A program made the position numbers and the translations under genes. The notes under the pieces are model-generated. The model searched no databases. It was not told where the DNA came from and saw only the letters and a list, made by a program, of their open reading frames with translations. Of a stretch of DNA of 64,000 bases, positions 1-8,072 are shown in pieces; positions within the stretch are counted from its first letter, which is position 1, and each line of letters begins with the position of its first letter. This DNA comes from Clostridia bacterium. GTDB taxonomy: Bacteria > Bacillota > Clostridia > Oscillospirales > CAG-272. The stretch is taken from the NCBI GenBank assembly GCA_017428635.1, contig JAFRQK010000051.1, positions 1 to 64,000 of the forward strand, in the 5' to 3' direction.

Positions 1-42
1 CTGAAAATCCTCGTGTCGTTGGTTCGATTCCGACCGGAGGCA
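1..42 (+). tRNA. tRNA-Phe (GAA), 3' part only
   Basis: The window opens inside the anticodon loop: the anticodon GAA is at 3-5, followed by the 3' anticodon stem, a variable loop, a 5-bp T stem (18-22 with 30-34) around a TTCGATT loop, the 3' acceptor strand at 35-41 and discriminator A at 42. No CCA is encoded; the next bases lead straight into the following tRNA. The 5' half lies outside the window. Confidence 0.88.
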
Positions 43-45
43 CGT

Positions 46-118
46 GCGGATTTAGCTCATTTGGTAGAGCGCGACCTTGCCAAGGTCGAGGTGGCGGGTT
101 CGAGCCCCGTAATCCGCT
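46..118 (+). tRNA. tRNA-Gly (GCC)
   Basis: A full cloverleaf of 73 nt: acceptor strands GCGGATT (46-52) and AATCCGC (111-117), D arm with GGTAGA, a 5-bp anticodon stem CGACC/GGTCG enclosing TTGCCAA with anticodon GCC at 79-81, and a T arm with TTCGAGC. The discriminator is T118, as expected for glycine tRNAs. CCA is not encoded. It lies only 3 nt after tRNA-Phe, so the two are probably cut from one transcript. Confidence 0.96.
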
Positions 119-122
119 CTTC

Positions 123-155
123 ACGGACACGACTGAGGCGTGTCCGTCTTCTTTT
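123..155 (+). terminator. Hairpin with T-rich tail after tRNA-Gly
   Basis: An 8-bp stem, ACGGACAC (123-130) with GTGTCCGT (140-147), is followed by CTTCTTTT. It looks like an intrinsic terminator, possibly partial, between tRNA-Gly and tRNA-Cys. Confidence 0.6.
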
Positions 156-174
156 CCCGGACGAGATCCGTCCC

Positions 175-245
175 GGCGCCATAGCCAAGCGGTAAGGCAG
201 AGGTCTGCAAAACCTTTATCCCCGGTCCGATTCCGGGTGGCGCCT
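175..245 (+). tRNA. tRNA-Cys (GCA)
   Basis: A 71-nt cloverleaf: acceptor strands GGCGCCA (175-181) and TGGCGCC (238-244), anticodon stem GAGGT/ACCTT around CTGCAAA with anticodon GCA at 207-209, and a T arm with a GGTCCGATTCC loop region. Discriminator T245 is usual for cysteine tRNA. No CCA is encoded. Confidence 0.95.
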
Positions 246-282
246 GAATAAAAAAAGCACGCATAGCGTGCTTTTTTTATTC
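246..282 (+). terminator. Intrinsic terminator of the tRNA cluster
   Basis: A 6-bp GC stem (257-262 with 266-271) is extended by an A-run/T-run pairing and followed by TTTTTTT. It directly follows tRNA-Cys and ends the tRNA transcription unit. Confidence 0.85.
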
Positions 283-558
283 AGATGTCACCACAACGTC
301 GAGCCGGATCCGGCTCTCCGTTGAGGCGACAACTGAAACTTCATTGGTTAAGCAAAACGAACGCATCCGCTTTCGCCACCCCGGATACCGGTTCGCATTT
401 GCGCCCCGAAGATCGGGGAGCTCGCTCACCAGGCGAAGGGGCGCAAATATATCACCGAAGGTGATCTTCCGGGTTTTCTGTCTTCAACAAATTCGCCTCC
501 GGCGAATTTGACAGGGCGCGCGGATATAGAACGAAGACGTCTTATTTAACGCGCCCGG
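283..558. repeat. Gene-free stretch of consecutive stem-loops
   Basis: I see no gene here. The stretch is made of successive palindromes: a long cruciform at 286-332 centred on a perfect 16-nt palindrome (GAGCCGGATCCGGCTC, 301-316); an 11-bp stem 397-407 with 438-448; a short hairpin near 453-467; a CTGTC/GACAG stem enclosing a 9-bp AAATTCGCC stem (about 480-518); and GGGCGCG/CGCGCCC arms around about 513-556. This may be a non-autonomous repeat or a structured transcript. A shorter stack of the same type lies at 51553-51648. Confidence 0.5.
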
Positions 559-559
559 A

Positions 560-588
560 TCGACAAAACCCCTCCGATGTGGTATACT
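560..588 (+). promoter_or_regulatory. Sigma-A type promoter for the SanA-like gene
   Basis: The -35 TCGACA (560-565) and -10 TATACT (583-588) are separated by 17 bp. A Shine-Dalgarno AAGGAG (about 603-608) precedes the ATG at 618. Confidence 0.65.
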
Positions 589-617
589 TAATCTAACACC
601 TCAAGGAGTTCCATATT

Positions 618-1292
618 ATGAAAAAACTGCTCAAAGCAACAGCGATAACGATCGTCCTTCTCATCGTCCTCGCCGTATGCGCCGTGTTCGGGCTGAACGC
701 GTACGTCAAAAGCGTCGGCGGGAGTCGGATCGTCACGCCCGAAGAGGCGGCGGCGATCGGGGACGCCGACTGCATACTCGTCCTCGGATGCTCCGTCAAG
801 ATCGACCATACGCTCAGCGATATGCTCGCCGACAGACTGCGCCGTGGCGTCGAACTTTACGAGAACGGCGCGGCTCCGAAACTGCTCATGAGCGGCGACC
901 ACGGCACCGACGTTTACGACGAAGTCAATGCGATGAAAGATTACGCAACGGAGAACGGAGTGCCGTCGAGCGACGTGTTTATGGACCACGCGGGCTTTTC
1001 GACGTACGAATCGGTCTATCGCGCGAAAGAGATCTTCAGCGCGAAGAAAGTGATCATCGTGACGCAGGAATATCACCTTTACCGCGCTCTGTTCATCGCA
1101 GAAAAGCTCGGTCTCGAAGCATACGGCGTCGCGTCCGACTATCACACGTACGGCGGCCAGGAAAGCCGCGAGTTGCGCGAGATACTCGCGAGATGCAAAG
1201 ACTTCGCCTCGGCCTTTTTCAAACCGAAACCGACGTACCTCGGGGATAAGATACCGCTCGACGGAGACGGGAATATAACGAACGACAGATAA
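618..1292 (+). CDS. SanA/YdcF-like DUF218 membrane-anchored protein
   Basis: This 224-residue protein belongs to the DUF218 (SanA/ElyC/YdcF) family. Residues 7-27 form a single N-terminal membrane segment, and the rest should lie outside the membrane. Family features that can be seen are the strand leading into LVLGCSVK (54-61), a central LLMSGDHG, and TQEYHLYRALFIA, which corresponds to the conserved S/T-x-x-x-H-x-x-R region. Relatives in Gram-negatives affect envelope permeability and vancomycin sensitivity, but their reaction is not settled. The start is supported by the AAGGAG site and a promoter at 560-588. It is a single-gene unit ending in a terminator shared with uxaC. Family assignment is firm; cellular role is not. 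Confidence 0.88.
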   Translation: MKKLLKATAITIVLLIVLAVCAVFGLNAYVKSVGGSRIVTPEEAAAIGDADCILVLGCSVKIDHTLSDMLADRLRRGVELYENGAAPKLLMSGDHGTDVYDEVNAMKDYATENGVPSSDVFMDHAGFSTYESVYRAKEIFSAKKVIIVTQEYHLYRALFIAEKLGLEAYGVASDYHTYGGQESRELREILARCKDFASAFFKPKPTYLGDKIPLDGDGNITNDR

Positions 1293-1321
1293 AAAAAGCG
1301 TCCCGCATGGGACGCTTTTTT
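1291..1321. terminator. Bidirectional terminator between sanA-like gene and uxaC
   Basis: The stem AGCGTCCC/GGGACGCT has a 4-nt loop, an A-run on one side and a T-run on the other, so it can end transcription from both converging genes. It overlaps the uxaC stop codon by one base. Confidence 0.85.
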
Positions 1322-2700
1322 CAGAATCCGAAATATTCTTTCGCGTTTCCGTAACAGATACCGCTGACGATCGCGCCGAGCGTCTCTTCGTCGTCGGGGT
1401 ACTCTCCCCGTTCGACCCAGCCGCCGATCAGGTCGCACAGGATACGGCGGAAATACTCGTGACGCGGGTACGACACGAAACTGCGCGAGTCGGTCAGCAT
1501 CCCGACGAAAGTACCGAGGACGCCGAGGTTCGCGAGCGCTTTGAGATGCGTATTTATCCCGTCCCTGTGGTCGTTGAACCACCACGCGGAGCCGAGTTGG
1601 ACACGCGATCTTGACGGACCTTTCTCAAAGCAACCCATAAGCGTACCGAGGATATAAAGGTCGTTCGGATCGAGTGAATAAAGGATCGTTTTCGGAAGAG
1701 CGTCGGAGGCGTCGAGTTCGTCCATAAAGCGGGCGAGCGGCCGCGCGAGGCGGGTATCGGCTATACAGTCGTACCCGGAATCCGGTCCCATCCTCCCGAA
1801 CGCCGCCGAGTTTACGTTTCTCATCGCTCCGACGTGAAGCTGCATGCACCATCCGCGCCGGGCGTATTCCGAAGCGAGGAAGAGAAGCAAGTCGTACATA
1901 TAGGCGTTCTCTTCCGTGTCGGTAAGTTCTCCTCCCGCCATCGCTTTTTCGAGGACCGCGGCGGGGGGATCTTTCGTTTTTTCCGGAATGAAGTCGAGGC
2001 CGTGATCGGCAAGACGGCATCCGTGCGCGCCGAAACGGTCCATCGATCCCGACAGTATCCTTTTGAGCCCGTCGTAATCCTCTGCTCCGAGTTCGGATAT
2101 ATACTCGCGGAAACCGGCTTTTCCGATATTGACGCATCTGTCGGGGCGGAACGCGGGGACGACCTTCGTTCCGAACCCGCTCTTTGCTATCGCCTCGTGG
2201 TATTCAAGCGAACTTGAGGGATCGTCCGTCGTGCATAACGCCTCGACGTTCGAGCGCGAGATGAACCCGCGAGGGGTGTACTCCTCTTTTTTGAAAAGAG
2301 GGAGCGTCGCGTCGAATATCGCGTCGGCGGTCGCCGCGTTCAGGGCGACGTCAACGTCGAAATATCTCTTCAATTCGAGCGCGGTCCAGTGGTAAAGAGG
2401 ATTTCCGATCGCGTACGACACGGTTTTCGCATACTCTCTGAACTTTGCCTTCGGATCGCCGTCTCCGGTGATCAGCTCCTCGGGGACGCCGAACGCGCGC
2501 ATCGCGCGCCACTTGTAATGATCCCCGGAAAGAAACAGATCGGTAACAGATGTAAACGGAGAATTCTCCGCGATCCGTTTCGGGTCGAGATGGCAGTGGT
2601 AATCAATGATCGGCTCGTTTTCGGCGTACGTCCCGTAAAGACGCCTCGCCGTTTCGGTCCTCAAAAGAAAATCTTTGCCGACGATAGTCTTCGCGTTCAA
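1321..2700 (-). CDS. uxaC: Glucuronate isomerase (uronate isomerase)
   Basis: UxaC converts D-glucuronate to D-fructuronate (and D-galacturonate to D-tagaturonate), the first step of hexuronate breakdown. The 459-residue length is normal for the family. The N-terminal IIDYHCHLDP contains the conserved H-x-H metal site of this amidohydrolase-like fold, and MQLHVGAMRN and TILYSLDPND are typical later motifs. The gene starts with TTG at 2700; a strong GGGAGGTG site six bases upstream decides this start because no good ATG lies nearby. No other uronate genes (uxaB, uxuA, kdgK) are in the window, so the gene is isolated here. It is followed by the shared terminator at 1291-1321. Confidence 0.96.
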   Translation of the reverse strand: MNAKTIVGKDFLLRTETARRLYGTYAENEPIIDYHCHLDPKRIAENSPFTSVTDLFLSGDHYKWRAMRAFGVPEELITGDGDPKAKFREYAKTVSYAIGNPLYHWTALELKRYFDVDVALNAATADAIFDATLPLFKKEEYTPRGFISRSNVEALCTTDDPSSSLEYHEAIAKSGFGTKVVPAFRPDRCVNIGKAGFREYISELGAEDYDGLKRILSGSMDRFGAHGCRLADHGLDFIPEKTKDPPAAVLEKAMAGGELTDTEENAYMYDLLLFLASEYARRGWCMQLHVGAMRNVNSAAFGRMGPDSGYDCIADTRLARPLARFMDELDASDALPKTILYSLDPNDLYILGTLMGCFEKGPSRSRVQLGSAWWFNDHRDGINTHLKALANLGVLGTFVGMLTDSRSFVSYPRHEYFRRILCDLIGGWVERGEYPDDEETLGAIVSGICYGNAKEYFGF

Positions 2701-2731
2701 CTTTTCACCTCCCGCAGATTCAGGATCGCAG

Positions 2732-2785
2732 AAAAAGCCCGCGGCGTATCAGGCGGAAGCGCCTGAATCGACACGGGCTGTTTTT
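2732..2785 (-). terminator. Terminator after putP
   Basis: Read on the minus strand, CAGCCCG pairs with CGGGCT, with an internal stem TCAGGCG/CGCCTGA, and a T-run follows. It separates putP from uxaC. Confidence 0.7.
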
Positions 2786-2787
2786 CA

Positions 2788-4341
2788 TTAAAACTCTTTT
2801 GCTTTTATAACTTTGAATTCCTCTTCGATCTCTTCGGCGTCGGCGCGGACGGATCTCTGCGTCAGCAGGCTGACGATCACGTTGACGACGATACCGCAGA
2901 TGAACGCGGGAAGAAGTTCATAGATATTGAGTACTCCGCCGATGGGAGCGATAAGGTATTTCCAGATGAATACCATTCCGCCTCCGGCGAGCATACCGGC
3001 AAGAGCGCCCCATTTCGTGCTCTTCTTCCAGAAAAGCGCGATAAGCATCGTCGGACCGAAAGCGGCTCCGAATCCCGCCCAGGCAAACGACACTATCTTG
3101 AAAACGCTTCCCTCTTCCCTTGCGAAGAAGATCGCAAGCGCTCCGATAAGGAGAACGGTCACGCGCGCTATGATCATCGAGACCTTTTGGGATATCTTCA
3201 GTTTGAAAGTATCCTGGAGCAGGTCCTGCGTGACGCTGGACGCAGCCGCGAGCAGCTGCGAGTCGGCGGTCGACATCGTAGCGGCGAGAATACCCGAGAG
3301 GATAACGCCGGCGAGCAGAGCGAGCAGAACGCCCTTGTTTGCAAGAAGTTCGGCTATCTTGATTATGATACGCTGAGAATCGCTTGTTGCGAGCGGATCG
3401 ATCGCGCCGTTTGCGATCATCGCGCTTCCGACCACGCCTATGAGGATCGCAACGCCCATCGCGATGAACACCCAGACCGTCGCGACGCGTCTGGAGAGTT
3501 TGAGTTTCTTCTGATCCTTGATCGCCATGAAACGAAGGAGTATGTGAGGCATACCGAAGTATCCGAGACCCCACGCCATCGTTGAAACGATCACCAAAGG
3601 AGAATACGTCGAGGCGGCGCCCGTCGCCGGATCGTATCCCTTGAACACGTCAAGAAATCCGTCGAGGGACTGAGCGTTTGCCGAAACGGAATTCCACCCT
3701 CCGGCAGCCGATACTCCGAACATGACCACTACGATCAGAGCGACCGTCATAACGACGGACTGGATAAGGTCGGAGGTAGACGCAGCGAGGAATCCTCCGA
3801 GCGACGTATACGCCAGAATGACGATGGCGGACACAAGCATCGCCGTGAAGTAATTCACGCCGAACAGGCTTGAGAACAGAGTGCCGCAGGCGTTGAATCC
3901 GGAGGCAACGTACGGAACGAAGAATACGATTATGACAAGCGCGGAAACAAGAGACAGCAGACGGCTCTTGTCACGGTAGCGTTTCGAGAAGAATTCCGGC
4001 ACGGTGACCGCGTCGATCTTCTGAGAGTAACGGCGTATGCGTTTCGCCACGATCAGCCAGTTTATGTACGTTCCGATCCCGAGGCCCAGGGCTGTCCAGA
4101 ACGCCTCCGGAAGACCGGTGGCGAGCGCGACGCCGGGAAGACCCAACAGGAGCCATGAACTCATATCCGACGCCTCCGCGCTCATCGCGGTGACGAGAGG
4201 ACCGAGTTTCCGGTCGCCGAGATAGAAATCGGAAGTCGATCTGTTCTTTCCGGAATACATGATCCCGAGAACGATCATTCCGACCAGATAGACGCCCATG
4301 GCGACCATCATCAGGATCTGATGCGTTTGCAGAGTGCTCAT
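2788..4341 (-). CDS. putP: Sodium/proline symporter
   Basis: This is a sodium/solute symporter family (SSS) protein of 517 residues with about 13 membrane segments. It matches PutP closely: SDFYLGDRKLG near residue 40, the SAEASDMSSWLLLGLPG stretch that lines the Na+/proline site, and RRYSQKIDAVTVPEFFS. PutP imports L-proline using the sodium gradient. The ATG at 4341 has a good AAGGAG site. The gene lies about 100 bp after the kinase/nucleotidyltransferase fusion; a GC hairpin in that gap has its T-run on the plus side, so read-through from the polysaccharide unit is possible. Substrate is inferred from the close family match; other SSS substrates are less likely. Confidence 0.93.
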   Translation of the reverse strand: MSTLQTHQILMMVAMGVYLVGMIVLGIMYSGKNRSTSDFYLGDRKLGPLVTAMSAEASDMSSWLLLGLPGVALATGLPEAFWTALGLGIGTYINWLIVAKRIRRYSQKIDAVTVPEFFSKRYRDKSRLLSLVSALVIIVFFVPYVASGFNACGTLFSSLFGVNYFTAMLVSAIVILAYTSLGGFLAASTSDLIQSVVMTVALIVVVMFGVSAAGGWNSVSANAQSLDGFLDVFKGYDPATGAASTYSPLVIVSTMAWGLGYFGMPHILLRFMAIKDQKKLKLSRRVATVWVFIAMGVAILIGVVGSAMIANGAIDPLATSDSQRIIIKIAELLANKGVLLALLAGVILSGILAATMSTADSQLLAAASSVTQDLLQDTFKLKISQKVSMIIARVTVLLIGALAIFFAREEGSVFKIVSFAWAGFGAAFGPTMLIALFWKKSTKWGALAGMLAGGGMVFIWKYLIAPIGGVLNIYELLPAFICGIVVNVIVSLLTQRSVRADAEEIEEEFKVIKAKEF

Positions 4342-4442
4342 TTTTGTTTTCTCCTTATTACACGGGCCGGGACCCGTTTTTATACGTCGATTTGCGCGTT
4401 GATACGTCTTCGCTCAAATGACATTCAGATCGGGTCTGCGCC

Positions 4443-6878
4443 TCAATACAGAACGGATGATCCGCAGGCGGACGTAAACACGTTCGCTCCGTGTTCGTAT
4501 TTGTAGAAATCGTAGTACTGTCCGTTGATCTTTTCGATGATAGCGTCCGCTTTGTCACGCTCGACCAGAGCGATCACGCATCCGCCGAGCCCCGCCCCCA
4601 CGAGTTCGCTTCCGAGGACGCCGTCCGTGCTGTTGAGCAGATCGCAGAGTTCATCGATCCGAACGGTCGAGCAACCGTACGCGCCGCACTGCAGCGCTAT
4701 ATCGGCGTTTTCTTCGGCAAGCCGGTCGAGGACTTCGTCGGAGAGATCGACCGTACCGATCCTGTCTCCGTCGTGGCTGATCTTCATCATCCTGCCTATG
4801 AGTTCATAATCGGAACCGTCGAGCGCTTCCATGAATCTGTCCGACCGGGCGCACTCGGAAATGCCGTACAGAGCGACGCCTCTGAGATCGTAGACCTGCG
4901 GATCGGCGTGCGACTCGAAGATGCGGTCAAGTATTTCCCTGTATTCCGGAAGAAGCGCTTTGGCGCTACCGCGGGTCATGGTCTCGGGGACCGATTTCAG
5001 CATCTTGTATATCGCGGAATACGGACGGATCGCGGCGATATCCCTGAACTCTCGCAGGTCGTACTCCGGAAATTCGCGTTTCAGTATCATGAACGCGATC
5101 TCATAGGATGCGACTTTTGCGTTGAACGTGTCCTTGCACCCCTCCGATTTTTTCGCCTGTATCATGCTGTTCGCCACAAGGATGGCGTATTTGTCCGAAA
5201 ACGACGCGCTGCCGCCTATCTCGAACGGCTTGAAGCCGAGATGTGTGATCTTGCCGCGTTTTCCGCATTTCATCGCGGCGTGATCCCCCGCGCCTCCGCG
5301 CGATCCGACGAACCATTCGCCCTCGCCGCAGAGCTCTACGAATTCTCTGTCCGTATAATTGAGACAGTTGAGCGAGACGACCGCTTCCATCGCGGCGACA
5401 ACGATACTCGACGAAGACGACAGCCCCGCTCCGACCGGATTATTGCCGCACGCGACCATATCCATTCCGCAGAGCGGCATATCGCTGTCGAACTGAACGC
5501 GGAGTACCGCAGATTTCACGTAGTTCGACCAGTCCCCGCGGCTCTGCCCGAGCAGCTCTTTTATCCGTGCGTCCTCGAGGAAGTCGGTCCATTTTTCATA
5601 TTCGGTCTCTCCCATCAGATCCCCTATCGAGAACCGTCTGTCGGGATATACGGGATCGACGTTCGAAATATTCACGACATCGTCCTCGCGGGGAGACGAG
5701 ATGATCACTGTATCGGTGTCCGTCGCCATCACGTTGATCCCGCCTCCGCGGTGGTCGACGTGGCGGCCCATGAGATTCAAGCGGCCGGGGGCCCTTGTAA
5801 TAACCACCTTTCGGTCGCCGAACTTGGAGACAAACGTGTCGATCAGCGCGATATAACGCTCTTTCTGAGCGTCGGGTCCGCCGCCGTAAAGTCTCGAAAA
5901 CTCGCCGTCAAGCTTCCCTTCCGTGATATCGGATCTGAATTCCGACGCACTGCGCATGAACCAGAGACCCATCGAGCGCAGTTCCGGCTTGGTGCTGTAC
6001 GTAAGCATATCGGAGGCTTTTCCGACCTCATACAGTTCGACGGAACTGTTTTTCGAGAACCACTCGAGCGCGTCGGTCAGATATATCTCGCCCTGCGCGT
6101 TCGACGCGTTGAACGTTTCGATAGCCTCGATCGCGCGGCTGACGTCGAAACAGTACAGACCGGCGTTCGCAAACGGAGACGACAGGATCTCATCAGCCGA
6201 AAAGACCTCTCCGCCGAGGCTCTTCGTCTTCTCGGGCGCGCGTTCTTTTATGAGTTTCAGGACTTTTTGCGCCTTTTTAGCGTTAAGTCCGATCATTTCG
6301 AGTTTACCCTGATATTCTTCCGGGGACAGATCGGCGAGCGTCATGAACGCCGCATCGGTCAGTTCCACGACGCCGTACGGTTTTCCGCTCTTGACAACGA
6401 CGCGTCCACCGCCCGGATTCGCCGCGACCGGCTGAACGCCCCACACCGCTTCGGAACGGCCCGCTTTTTCAATAAGGGAAGATATCACGGAGGGCGATAT
6501 GATCTTATCGCCCATGGAGACGATCACGGGACCGGAGTAACCGACCGTTTCGAGCGCTTTGAGCCCGCAGAGAGCGGCGTGCCCCGTTCCTTTCTGCTCC
6601 TTCTGATACGCGTAAACGACGCCGGGTTCTCCGTCGAGACAGTCCATCACCGACCTTGACTGATGGCCGACGACGACGACAAATCTCGACACTCCGCCGA
6701 GACGCATATTGGAAATTATTCTCTTTATCACCGGAACTCCGGCGCACTCAAAGCAAACCTTGTTCTTTGAGTCGTCGTTCATCCTCGTGCCTTTTCCGGC
6801 GCAAAGGATAATCGCTGCGTAATTCAAAGCTCTGTCCTCCGGTCTTACAAGTTGTTTTGTGTCGGAGCGGTCCGTCAT
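4443..6878 (-). CDS. Fusion of sugar nucleotidyltransferase and galactokinase-like GHMP kinase
   Basis: This 811-residue protein joins two enzymes. Residues about 20-300 form a GlmU/RmlA-like nucleotidyltransferase with signature LCAGKGTRM (25-33), a later GTGHAAL and a GEIYLTDAL segment. Residues about 350-811 form a GHMP kinase close to galactokinase: APGRLNLMGRHVDHRGG for sugar binding, NPVGAGLSSSSS for the phosphate loop, and GAGLGGCVIALV near the C-terminus. The likely job is to phosphorylate a free sugar at C1 and then make its NDP-sugar. The known bacterial analogue is the fucokinase/GDP-fucose pyrophosphorylase Fkp, but domain order and kinase type differ. The ATG overlaps the upstream stop by 4 bp (ATGA), so translation is coupled to the PF14907-type gene. 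The sugar is unknown. Confidence 0.85.
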   Translation of the reverse strand: MTDRSDTKQLVRPEDRALNYAAIILCAGKGTRMNDDSKNKVCFECAGVPVIKRIISNMRLGGVSRFVVVVGHQSRSVMDCLDGEPGVVYAYQKEQKGTGHAALCGLKALETVGYSGPVIVSMGDKIISPSVISSLIEKAGRSEAVWGVQPVAANPGGGRVVVKSGKPYGVVELTDAAFMTLADLSPEEYQGKLEMIGLNAKKAQKVLKLIKERAPEKTKSLGGEVFSADEILSSPFANAGLYCFDVSRAIEAIETFNASNAQGEIYLTDALEWFSKNSSVELYEVGKASDMLTYSTKPELRSMGLWFMRSASEFRSDITEGKLDGEFSRLYGGGPDAQKERYIALIDTFVSKFGDRKVVITRAPGRLNLMGRHVDHRGGGINVMATDTDTVIISSPREDDVVNISNVDPVYPDRRFSIGDLMGETEYEKWTDFLEDARIKELLGQSRGDWSNYVKSAVLRVQFDSDMPLCGMDMVACGNNPVGAGLSSSSSIVVAAMEAVVSLNCLNYTDREFVELCGEGEWFVGSRGGAGDHAAMKCGKRGKITHLGFKPFEIGGSASFSDKYAILVANSMIQAKKSEGCKDTFNAKVASYEIAFMILKREFPEYDLREFRDIAAIRPYSAIYKMLKSVPETMTRGSAKALLPEYREILDRIFESHADPQVYDLRGVALYGISECARSDRFMEALDGSDYELIGRMMKISHDGDRIGTVDLSDEVLDRLAEENADIALQCGAYGCSTVRIDELCDLLNSTDGVLGSELVGAGLGGCVIALVERDKADAIIEKINGQYYDFYKYEHGANVFTSACGSSVLY

Positions 6879-8011
6879 TCCATGACGCCTCCCGCTTTGA
6901 AAAACTCCTTTATCTCGTCGAAATCTTCCTGCTTTATATCACGGTAGTCAAGTTTCGCTCTGCTCGCCCTGCGGTCGCCTTTGAGATACCCGAAAATTCT
7001 TTTGATCCAGCAGAACGGCAGCAGGATCGGCCATCTGTCAAGGATCGGGAATTGCGCTTTCATCCGTCCGAACGGAAGAAAGATCGCAGAAATGAACGAC
7101 CGTATCTTACCCGATGCGACCGAACCGGACGACATCGAAACTATCCGTCCCGCCTTGTACGTTTTCCCCGAACCGTAGATCCCGTATTTGAAAGCGTGAT
7201 CGAGCAGCGTCTCATAATCGGGGCACATCTCCGCCTCGCCCATGCAGGCTTGGCTCAGACCGACCATTTTATCGTGAAATCCGGTTATTCCGATCTGTTC
7301 AAAAAAGGCGTTTATAAACTCGCGGTCAAGTTCCTGTTTCCCGAGCAGCCACGTATCGACGATGCGGCGAAGTCCCAGACTTCCGTTCATGAAATCCTTG
7401 TAGAGGTGGATGAAATGGAAGATATAAAAATCTTCGTCGGTCATGGAGTAAACGCTGCCCGAGACGCGTGTTGCTCTGTCCCAGACCGATCGTTCCCATT
7501 TGCGGATCGCGGCGCTGTCGTCGGTCAGCCTCTTATGCATCTCGACGTTTATCTCGTTCAAAGAAAAATTGTCATGCTTCCACGATGATTCCGCTCCGGC
7601 GGAATACCCGAGATCCAGCATCGTTTTTTTGATCTTTCCGTATTCGTACGGTCTGACGAGAATATCGAGGTCCGCCATCTGACGCATCAGCTTGTCGGGA
7701 TATTTCTTTCTCTGTTCCCAGCCCTTCAGCCCGATACAGTCGAAGCCTGCGCCGCTAAGCGCTTCGAGCACGCGTTCGCCCTCGTGTTCCTGTGTGACCG
7801 CCTGCTTCATCGTTTTATAATAGATCGTCGTCAGGTCACTCCGGATATCCAGGGGGAGCTGACGGAACACGGTCAGAATTATCCCGTTGCGCACGATCGC
7901 TTTTTCGACCGCTTCTGGAGAATCGGGGCGTTCCGGTCTGTCGTCGGAACGGTCGGCGCCCATACTCTCTCTCAATAACGCCAATATATACTTTTGGTCG
8001 CCGTTCAGCAT
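6875..8011 (-). CDS. PF14907-type uncharacterised nucleotidyltransferase
   Basis: This 378-residue protein resembles the NTP_transf_5 (PF14907) group often found in capsule and exopolysaccharide loci. The key motif is KLMRQMADLDILV near residue 110, where the D-x-D pair is the expected metal site, preceded by GFDCIGLKGW. A later NVEMHKRL contributes the family's third acidic position. It follows a good GAGGTG site and overlaps the next gene by 4 bp. No substrate is established for this family. The location between a flippase and the sugar kinase fusion suggests a role in polysaccharide assembly or modification, which is inference. Confidence 0.78.
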   Translation of the reverse strand: MLNGDQKYILALLRESMGADRSDDRPERPDSPEAVEKAIVRNGIILTVFRQLPLDIRSDLTTIYYKTMKQAVTQEHEGERVLEALSGAGFDCIGLKGWEQRKKYPDKLMRQMADLDILVRPYEYGKIKKTMLDLGYSAGAESSWKHDNFSLNEINVEMHKRLTDDSAAIRKWERSVWDRATRVSGSVYSMTDEDFYIFHFIHLYKDFMNGSLGLRRIVDTWLLGKQELDREFINAFFEQIGITGFHDKMVGLSQACMGEAEMCPDYETLLDHAFKYGIYGSGKTYKAGRIVSMSSGSVASGKIRSFISAIFLPFGRMKAQFPILDRWPILLPFCWIKRIFGYLKGDRRASRAKLDYRDIKQEDFDEIKEFFKAGGVME

Positions 8012-8072
8012 TTTACACCTCGTTATCTGAGCGCGGAATGGGCGGCTGAGCGCTTTCGGCCGAACTGCCCCG

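Noticed and set aside
13..195. A 60-codon open frame over the tRNA genes
   Set aside because: It is entirely explained by tRNA-Phe, tRNA-Gly and the start of tRNA-Cys.
283..558. A CRISPR array or integron attC array
   Set aside because: The hairpins differ in length and sequence and are not evenly spaced; no cas gene or integrase is in the window.
4342..4442. A terminator between the kinase fusion gene and putP
   Set aside because: The hairpin there has its T-run on the plus-strand side, so it would not end minus-strand transcription.
4491..6659. A 722-codon open frame on the plus strand
   Set aside because: It is exactly antisense to the kinase/nucleotidyltransferase fusion, has no known motifs and a composition expected from reading a GC-biased gene backward.
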